Shown: piece by piece, positions 23,675 to 32,200 of the stretch | Numbering within the stretch: the stretch's first letter is position 1 | How the letters are laid out: each line of letters starts with the position of its first letter | DNA from: CAYZTD01 sp964638155 | GTDB lineage: Archaea; Thermoplasmatota; E2; DHVEG-1 | Length of the DNA: 64,000 bases | Reading direction: 5' to 3' | Assembly (NCBI GenBank): GCA_964638155.1 | Contig: CAZWYI010000006.1 | Span: 1-64,000 of the forward strand | The notes under the pieces: model-generated | Told to the model about the DNA's origin: nothing | The model's input: only the letters and a program-made list of their open reading frames with translations | Database searches by the model: none | Program-made: the position numbers and the translations under genes

Positions 23675-24439
23675 ATGAAACTCATTTCATGGAATGTAAA
23701 TGGGATAAGAGCAGCTGATAGAAAAGGATTATTTGATTTTATAAAAACTAAAAAACCAGATATACTATGTCTTCAGGAAATAAAGGCAGAACCAGATCAA
23801 CTTCCACCGCATTTGAAAAACACTCCAGGTTACAATGTTTTTATTAATTCAGCTGAAAGAAAAGGATACAGTGGAGTTACAAATTACTCAAAAATAAAAC
23901 CAAAAAAAGTTAAACATGGTTTTGGAATAGAAAAATTTGACAGTGAAGGAAGAACACTTATCACTGAATTCGATGATTTTGTTTTATTTAATATATATTA
24001 CCCGAATGGAAAAAAGAACCAGGAAAGACTAGACTATAAACTAGATTTCTATGATACCTTTTTATCATATGCTGATAATCTAAAAGCAGAAGGAAAAAAT
24101 ATAGTTGTATGCGGTGATTTTAACACAGCTCACAAAGAAATAGATCTAGCACGTCCAAAGGAGAACGAAAAAATCTCTGGTTTTTTACCAATAGAACGTG
24201 CATGGATTGATACATTTATAGACCATGGATATGTTGATACTTTCAGGCATTTTAATAAAAAATCAAACAACTATACCTGGTGGAGTATGAGAACAAAAGC
24301 ACGGGAAAGAAACGTCGGTTGGAGACTAGATTATTTTTTTGTAAACAAAGAATTCATAAAAAATGTAAAAAACGCCTTTATATTGGATGATGTGATGGGA
24401 TCGGATCACTGTCCAGTGGGAATAGAGCTTGAGGTATAA
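23675..24439 (+). CDS. xthA: exodeoxyribonuclease III / AP endonuclease
   Basis: A 254-aa exonuclease III-type enzyme acting at abasic sites and 3' ends in base excision repair. Blocks visible are MKLISWNVNGIRAA, DILCLQEIKAE, YPNG, VVCGDFNTAHKEIDLARPK, the YTWWSMRTKARERNVGWRLDYFF segment (shortened) and GSDHCPVG. These supply the metal-binding Asn and Glu, the catalytic Asp/Asn pair and the final His. The length is normal. It is followed after 2 bp by the M32 carboxypeptidase gene, so the two are probably co-transcribed. Confidence 0.96.
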   Translation: MKLISWNVNGIRAADRKGLFDFIKTKKPDILCLQEIKAEPDQLPPHLKNTPGYNVFINSAERKGYSGVTNYSKIKPKKVKHGFGIEKFDSEGRTLITEFDDFVLFNIYYPNGKKNQERLDYKLDFYDTFLSYADNLKAEGKNIVVCGDFNTAHKEIDLARPKENEKISGFLPIERAWIDTFIDHGYVDTFRHFNKKSNNYTWWSMRTKARERNVGWRLDYFFVNKEFIKNVKNAFILDDVMGSDHCPVGIELEV

Positions 24440-24441
24440 AA

Positions 24442-25950
24442 ATGAAAGAATCACTAGATTTCATCTACAAACAGCAAAAAGAGCTATCAGTTCTTGGAGG
24501 AATTGGAGCTTTAATTGGCTGGGATCAAATGACCTATATGCCAAAGAAGGCTGCAATTGATAAATCAGAACAATCAGCACTTCTTTCAAAGATTGCACAT
24601 AACAAAGTTATATCAAACAAATTCTGGAATCATATTGAAAAACTAAACAAAGAAACAATATACAAAGATCTGTCAGAGAAAGACAAAAATGTTGTAAAAA
24701 GACTATATATAGATGTAGAAAAAGCTAGATGCGTTCCATCTAAGTTTGTAGAAAAAATGTCAAAGACTACAACTCTAGCCTATCAAGAATGGGAAAAAGC
24801 AAGAGAAAAAAATGATTACAAAAGTTTTTCTCCGCATCTTAAAAAAATAATAGATTTAGAAAAAGAATACTGTACTTTTTTTGAAATACCTGGTCCAAGA
24901 TATGATACTCTACTTGATGACTATGAAGAAGGAATGACTGTAGACAAATTAAGAAAAGAATTTACTTATCTGAAAAAAGAGCTTATAAAAATACTTGATA
25001 AAATAAAGGATTCAAATGTTTACAAAAATCAAAAAGAAATTAATATTAAAATAAGCCCAGATGATCAAAAAAAACTGTGTAATAAAATAATTAAAAAAAT
25101 GCTTCTTCCTGAAGATAAAACCCGTCTTGATGAATCAACCCATCCTTTTACTACAAGCATGGGTGATGACGATGTTAGAATTACTACAAGTTTTAAAAGA
25201 AAAGGACCTCTTTTTTCCTTTTTTTCAACAATACATGAGGCAGGACATGCCTTATATGAACTAGGAATGCCAAAAGATGGATACAAAGATACTGTTATTT
25301 CTGATTCACCATCTCTTGGTCTACATGAATCTCAATCTCGGTTCTGGGAAAATATGATAGCTAGAAGTACTTTTTTCTGGAGTAATTTCTATCAAGATTT
25401 TAAAAAAACAAATCCTAGTTTTTTTAAAAAAATTGATTTTGATTACTGGTATAGAATGGTAAACTTGGTTAAACCCTCTTTTATTAGAGTAGAAGCAGAT
25501 GAGTTAACCTATCCATTGCATGTGATACTTCGTTTTGAAATTGAAACAGATATGATGCAGGATAAAATTAGTGTAAAAGAGTTACCGCAGGTATGGAATG
25601 AAAAAATGGATGAAATGCTTGGAATCATTCCAGAGAATGACAATGATGGAATACTTCAGGATATGCACTGGAGTGGAGGGAATATAGGCTACTTTCCAAC
25701 ATATGCAATAGGTACGATATATTCAGCTCAGATTTACAATCAAATTTGTAAAGAAAATAAAAACATTGAATCTGAAATAGAAGAAGGTAATTTTAAAAAT
25801 ATTTTAAATTGGCTTAGGGGGAATATTCACAGTAAAGGGAGAAGTATGATGGCTGATGATATTGTAAAGGAGTGCTGTGGAGAAGGGCTTAATTCAAAAG
25901 TATTTGTAGATTATATTAAAGAAAAATATTATGGAATATATCTTTCATAA
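24442..25950 (+). CDS. M32 family metallocarboxypeptidase (Taq type)
   Basis: A 502-aa carboxypeptidase Taq family zinc enzyme. The zinc motif is STIHEAGHALYE (HExxH about residues 266-270), with the third ligand region SLGLHESQSRFWEN; DELTYPLHVILRFEIE and HWSGGNIGYFPTYAIG are also family signatures. It removes C-terminal residues from peptides in the cytoplasm. Length and order of motifs are normal. The tRNA-end-like repeat C begins only 7 bp after its stop codon. Confidence 0.95.
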   Translation: MKESLDFIYKQQKELSVLGGIGALIGWDQMTYMPKKAAIDKSEQSALLSKIAHNKVISNKFWNHIEKLNKETIYKDLSEKDKNVVKRLYIDVEKARCVPSKFVEKMSKTTTLAYQEWEKAREKNDYKSFSPHLKKIIDLEKEYCTFFEIPGPRYDTLLDDYEEGMTVDKLRKEFTYLKKELIKILDKIKDSNVYKNQKEINIKISPDDQKKLCNKIIKKMLLPEDKTRLDESTHPFTTSMGDDDVRITTSFKRKGPLFSFFSTIHEAGHALYELGMPKDGYKDTVISDSPSLGLHESQSRFWENMIARSTFFWSNFYQDFKKTNPSFFKKIDFDYWYRMVNLVKPSFIRVEADELTYPLHVILRFEIETDMMQDKISVKELPQVWNEKMDEMLGIIPENDNDGILQDMHWSGGNIGYFPTYAIGTIYSAQIYNQICKENKNIESEIEEGNFKNILNWLRGNIHSKGRSMMADDIVKECCGEGLNSKVFVDYIKEKYYGIYLS

Positions 25951-25957
25951 TTTTATT

Positions 25958-25984
25958 TCAGGGGTTCAAATCCCTTCCCCTGCA
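25958..25984 (+). repeat. upstream cassette repeat C (tRNA 3'-end-like)
   Basis: TCAGGGG, TTCAAAT, CCCTTCCCCTGCA: a 27-nt sequence equal to the T-arm and 3' acceptor strand of a tRNA whose 5' end would read GCAGGGG. T-stem pairing is intact (AGGGG with CCCTT including one G-T). No 5' tRNA half is present, since the carboxypeptidase gene ends 7 bp before it. It matches repeat B at 23 of 27 positions. With repeat D it encloses a 9.34-kb unit containing only the giant surface-protein gene. Confidence 0.75.
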
Positions 25985-26046
25985 TTTTTATATGCTTTTT
26001 AACAGGAGAAAAATATGATTTTATTCAATTTTATTCCCTTGCACGA

Positions 26047-26060
26047 TTTCACCGGTGAAA
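26047..26060. repeat. 14-bp palindrome, left inner end of the giant-gene cassette
   Basis: TTTCACCGGTGAAA is a perfect palindrome, and an exact copy is found at 35251-35264, just inside the right-hand repeat. ACAGGAGAAAAA also occurs close before both copies (26002 and 35232). A diverged copy of the tRNA-end sequence (TTCAATTTTATTCCCTTGCA, 26024-26043) lies just before the left palindrome. These shared inner sequences mark the two ends of the same element. Confidence 0.65.
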
Positions 26061-26254
26061 ATTAATAAAGAGTAGAAAGTATATTCTCATATCTTTAATA
26101 TTTTTCTTAAAAAATTACGCAAAATCTTTATATAACAAATTAATAGAGTTTGGTGAGTCTGCAATATTTTTTTTATATATGTGGATTTAATATTTCGTGA
26201 GGAGTAAGGGGTAGGTAAAATCATTAATTTAAGGTTTGAGTGGAGGTATTTTTT

Positions 26255-29200
26255 GTGAATAAAAGCGGTGTATGTATTCTTATAGTATTGATGCTAGTGT
26301 TTTCTTTTGTTGGTGTGACAAATGCAGATTTTTTATCAGAAAATGATATAGATGTCAATGGTTCTGATTCTAATTTTATTAATAAAGATTTTAATAGCAT
26401 AGATGGTGTCCCTGATGGTCTTTCTGATGATGAATGGTCAGGTATTTTGGAAAGCATTGAAAATTATGATTATCAGCTTGGTTATGATGATCTTTTAGAT
26501 TGTTATCATGCTGAGAATAGTGTTCATGGTTTAGATGTAAGGTTTGGTTCAGATGGTGGTGTTAAGACTGTTTTTTCTGATGAAAATTCTTTTTCGTTGA
26601 AACCAGTTGGTTTTGGTTATAGTGGTTTTTTATCGGGTTTGAGTAATGATCCAGATGTTGAGGTAGGTTTTAATAGAATAGATTATAGTTACTCTGAAGA
26701 TTTTATTGGTTGGTATAAAAATTCTGTTGATGGTTTGGAGCATGGTTTTGATATTCTTGAGCCGATTGAACCTCGTTTGAACTCTGAGATCTGTATTGAG
26801 ATTTCTTATGATTCTAGTTTTACTGCTGAAAAAGTTGGTGATGGTATTGTGTTTTCTGATGAAAGTGGTGTTTCTCAGTTAAAATATGATAAACTTAAGG
26901 TTGTTGATGCAAAAGGAAGTACTCTTCCGTCTTCAATGAGTTTAGAAGAAGAAACAAGATCTATTTGTTTATCCTTTGATGACAGTGATGCGGTGTATCC
27001 TGTGGTTGTTGATCCATTGGTTACCAGTTTTGTAAAGAAAATTACTGCATCTGATGGTGCAGCAGAGGATCGTTTTGGTTATTCCGTTTCTATATCTGGT
27101 GATACTATTGTAGTTGGTGCATATTGGGATGATGTTGATGGTAATACTGATCAGGGTTCGGCGTATGTGTTCACTCGGAATAATCAGACTATGGATGATT
27201 GGGGACAGGTAAAAAAACTTACTGTATCAGATGGTGCAGCAGAGGATTATTTTGGTGGTTCTGTTTCTATTAGTGGTGATACATTGGTTGTTGGCGCATA
27301 TAAAGATGATGTTGATGGTAATACTGATCAGGGTTCGGCGTATGTGTTCACTCGTAATAATCAGACTATGGATGATTGGGGCCGGGTAACGAAATTGACG
27401 GCGTCTGATGGTGCATCATCTGATCAATTTGGTGGTTCTGTTTCTATTAGTGGTGATACATTGGTTGTTGGTGCATCTTTTGATGATGTTGATGGTAATA
27501 CTGATCAGGGTTCGGCGTATGTTTTTAGTCGTAATAATGGTAGTATGGATGGTTGGGGTCAGGTAACGAAATTGACGGCTTCTGATGGTGCAGCATATGA
27601 TTATTTTGGTTATTCTGTTTCTATTAGTGGCGATACATTGGTTGTTGGTGCATCTTATGATGATGTTGATGGTATTGCGGATCAGGGTTCGGCGTATGTT
27701 TTTAGTCGTAATAATGGAGGTATGGATGGTTGGGGTCAGGTAACAAAATTGACGGCGTCTGATGGCGCAGAAGATGATTATTTTGGTTGGAGTGTTTCTA
27801 TCAGTGGTGATACATTGGTTGTTGGCGCATATGGTGATGATGATGTTGATGGTAATAATTTTCAGGGTTCGGCGTATGTGTTTACTCGTAATAATCAGAC
27901 TATGGATGATTGGGGTCAGGTAACAAAGTTGACTGCTTCTGATGGTGCAGAAGATGATTGGTTTGGTACTTCTGTTTCTATCAGTGGTGATACGATCGTG
28001 GTTGGTGCAGATAAAGGTGATGGTGGTAATAGAAATCAGGGTTCGGCGTATGTGTTTACTCGTAATAATCAGACTATGGATGACTGGGGTCAGGTAACGA
28101 AATTGACGGCTTCTGATGGTGCAACACATGATTATTTTGGTTATTCTGTTTCTATTAGTGGCGATACATTGGTTGTTGGTGCATTTGGTGACGAATCTTT
28201 CTCTGGTTCTGCATATACTTACGTTATGGAAGGTGATGCTTGGACACAGATTGCTAAACCAGTTGCTTCTGATGGCGAAGAAGATGATTATTTTGGTTAT
28301 TCTGTTTCAATTAGTGGCGATACGATTGTGGTTGGTGCAAGGGATGATGATGGCTGTAAGGGTTCTGCGTATGTGTATACTCGTAATAATCTAACCGCAG
28401 ACGACTGGGGTCAGGTGGTGAAGCTTACTGCTTCTGATGGTGAAGCAGGTGATGAGTTTGGTTGTTCTCTTTCTATATCTGGTGATACGATTGTGGTTGG
28501 TGCACATTGGGATGATAATCCTGATAGATCTGGTTCTGCGTATGTATATACGCGGAATAATGAAACTGCTGATGACTGGGGTGAGGTAACAAAACTTACT
28601 GCATCAGATGGTGAAGCAAGTGATTATTTTGGTTATTCTGTTTCAATTAGTGGCGATACGATTGTTGTCGGTGCATATGGTGATGATGATGGTGGTGATT
28701 ATCAGGGTTCTGCGTATGTATTCGTTCGTAATAATCAGACTGCAGATGACTGGGGGCAGGCAGCAAAACTGAATGCTTCTGATGGCGAAGAAGATGATTA
28801 TTTTGGTCGTTCTGTTTCAATTAGTGGTGATACGATTGTGGTTGGATCAGATGGTGATGATGATAATGGTGGTGAGTCTGGTTCTGCGTATGTATATACG
28901 CGGAATAATGAAACCGCTGATGACTGGGGTGAGGTAACAAAACTTACTGCATCAGATGGTGCAGCAGATGATGAGTTTGGTCATTCTGTTTCTATATCTG
29001 GTGATACGATTGTGGTTGGTGCATATTATGATGATGATAATGGTCTTAGTTCTGGTTCTGCGTATGTGTTCACGCGGAATAATCAAACCGCAGATGACTG
29101 GGGTGAGGTAACAAAATTAACTGCATCTGATGGTGCGGAATTTGATAATTTTGGTTGTAGTGTTTCAATATCTGGTGATACGATTGTTGTCGGCGCCAAT

Positions 29201-32200
29201 TATGATGATGATAATGGTGATAATTCTGGTTCTGCATATGTTTTTACTCGTAATCAAGGGGGTGCTGATAGTTGGGGTCAGGTAAATAAGTTGACTGCGT
29301 CTGATGGAGAAGCACAGGATGTTTTTGGTTGGTCTGTTTCTATTAGTGGTGATACTATTGTTGTTGGAGCAAGAGATGGTGATGGTGAAGGAACTAATTC
29401 TGGTGCTGCGTATGTTTATTATGAATATTCAATTCCCCCCCCACTTGACCCACCAACAAGTTTTAAGGCAAACTCAGTAAATTCCACAAAAATAGATTTA
29501 TCCTGGACTAAAGCATCAACAGCTTCACATACACATATACAACGAAACACAGGTAGCTATCCAACCAGTATCACTGATGGAACCACAGTATACAATGGAA
29601 CCGCTTCAACCTACTCAGATACTAGTTTAACAGAAGGAACAACATATTATTACCGTGCTTGGAGTTATAATGCAACTGATAACGAATATAGCAGCAGCTA
29701 TGTCTCAGCAACAAGCACAGCAAATAATATTCCAATGATATCAGGCGAATCTCCAAGTAATGAAAGTACGAATATAGATCCTCTTACAATATCTTCAATA
29801 TCAATAAATGACTCTGATAGCGATACCATGAACATCACCTGGTACAGCAACACCAGCGGATCATGGACTGTTTTTGGAACAAACAACAGTGTTTCAAATG
29901 GTACATATCATCAGACCAACAACAATTTCAGTTCATATAATGAAACATATTACTGGAATGTAACGGTAACTGATGGTAAAGATACTAACTCCAGTAACAT
30001 TTTTTATTTTTCCACAAAAATAGGATCGCCCACGGTAACAACAAACAGTTCAACAGGGATAGAAGAAACCAATGTTACCCTACAAGGATATCTTTCATCA
30101 AATGGTGGAGAAGCATGTACGGTCCGATTTGAATATGGTACTACTAGTGATTATGGGACTAATACCAGTAATCAGACAAAAAACAGTGGACAAGAATATT
30201 CAGAGGAAATAACTGGGTTGACTGAAGGTCAACTTTATCATTATCGGGCATATGCAAACAATACCGCAGGGAGTAATACTGGTAGTGATATGACCCTGCT
30301 GACTAAACCAGAAGTGCCAACAAACCTACAAGCCCAAACAAACAGTAGCTCTCTGATTTATCTTACTTGGACAACGGCAGATGGGGCGAATAATACCTAT
30401 ATTGAACGAAATACAGCAGCAGACTGGGCACGAAGCACGGGTTCAGAAGTGTATAATGGTAGTTTATCCTCTTATGAAAACACAGGGCTTACTGATGGTA
30501 CAACCTACTATTACCAGGCATGGTCATATACCAATTGGAGTGATCTGCATCAATATTCAGATGATAATGATAGTGCATTTAATACAACAAAACATGTACC
30601 AACTCTGACGGGTGAATCACCCAGTAACCAAACAACAAATGTAAACCCATTACCCACCTGTTCAATCACCGTTAATGACCTTGATGGTGATAATATGGAT
30701 CTTACCTGGTATAGTAATTCATCAGGGCCATGGGTGGTATTTGGGTCTAACACCAGTGTTAGTAATGGTACATATTATCAGACGAATAGTAATTTCAGCA
30801 GTTATAATACCACTTATTATTGGAATGTAACCGTGAATGATAGCAATGATACTAACAATAGTGATATTTTCTGGTTTACCATAAGAAAGCATTATCTGCC
30901 GGATCCACCAAATAGTTTTACTGCCACTGTTAACAGTTCAACTGAATTGTATCTTTCTTGGTCAAAAGGAACGAATACATCATTTACGAGAATACAGCGA
31001 AAAACCAGTGGTTATCCAAACAGCATAAGTGATGGAACAAATATCTATAATGATACTGGTTCGTCATATTCTGATACTGGTCGTTCTGAAGGAACCACTT
31101 ATTATTATCGTGCTTGGAGCTATAATGTCACAGATGGTTTATGGTCAACCAATAACGCTAGTGCTGCAAATACAACCAACTCTATACCAGTTATAACGAA
31201 TGAAGGACCAAGTAATGAGAGCACAAATATTGATCCCATACCGCAGATGAACATCACCATAAATGATATTGATGGTGATAGTATGAATCTTACTTGGTAT
31301 AGTAATTCTTCAGGGTCATGGGTTATCTTTGGAACAAATAATAGTGTGGGTAATGGTACGTATCATCAGACTAATAGTAATTTCAGTAGTTATAATACCA
31401 CATATTACTGGAATATCACAGTAACAGATGAAAAAGATACAAACACAAGCTCTGTTTTCTGTTTTACAATTAGAAATCAGTATATTCCTGATCCTGCGGA
31501 TACTTTTACCGCGACAACAATAAACAGTACAAAAATTAATCTAGAATGGGACAAAGGATCCAATGCAGATTATACAAGAATTCAACGAAAAACCAATGTT
31601 TATCCCACAGGTATAAGTGATGGCACCAATATCTACAACGACACCAGCACCTCATATAACGACACTGGCCTTACACAAGGAACCACTTATCACTATCGAG
31701 CATGGAGCTATAATAATACTGATAACTCATGGTCAGAAACTAATATTTCAGTTTATAATACCACAAATTATCTACCAATCATAACTGCAGAATCACCAGA
31801 TGATGAAAGTACAAATATTAACATTCTACCTACTCTTGCTATAACCGTAAATGATTTTGAAGAAGACACCATGAATGTTACATGGCGGTGGAACAATAGT
31901 GGTACATGGAATATTTTTGGAACAAACAATAGTATCGGCAACGGAACGTATTATCAAACTAATAGTAATTTCAGTAGTTATAATATCACATATTACTGGA
32001 ATGTAACTGTGAGTGATAGTACGAATACGAACATTAGCTCTGTTTATCAGTTCACCATTAAAAACAATGATGTCATCCGGGTTGATCCAAATAAACCAGA
32101 TGATTGGTATGATGATCTTCATGTGAGAAATATCACTGAAGCAATAAACAATGTAACTGAAAATGGAACATTGTATGTTTGGGAAGGAACGTACAATGAA

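Noticed and set aside
25951..25990. A complete tRNA gene at the tRNA-end sequence
   Set aside because: Only T-arm, 3' acceptor strand and discriminator are present. The expected 5' strand GCAGGGG and D/anticodon arms are absent, because the peptidase coding sequence ends 7 bp earlier. The same holds at the other three copies.
27416..28129. 237-codon open frame on the minus strand within the giant gene
   Set aside because: It is a composition effect of the repeated FG-GAP coding DNA. Its translation is low-complexity Ile/Thr/Arg repeats with no ribosome site.
27040..29430. CRISPR-like repeat array
   Set aside because: The units are ~175-bp in-frame coding repeats without unique spacers; they encode propeller blades.
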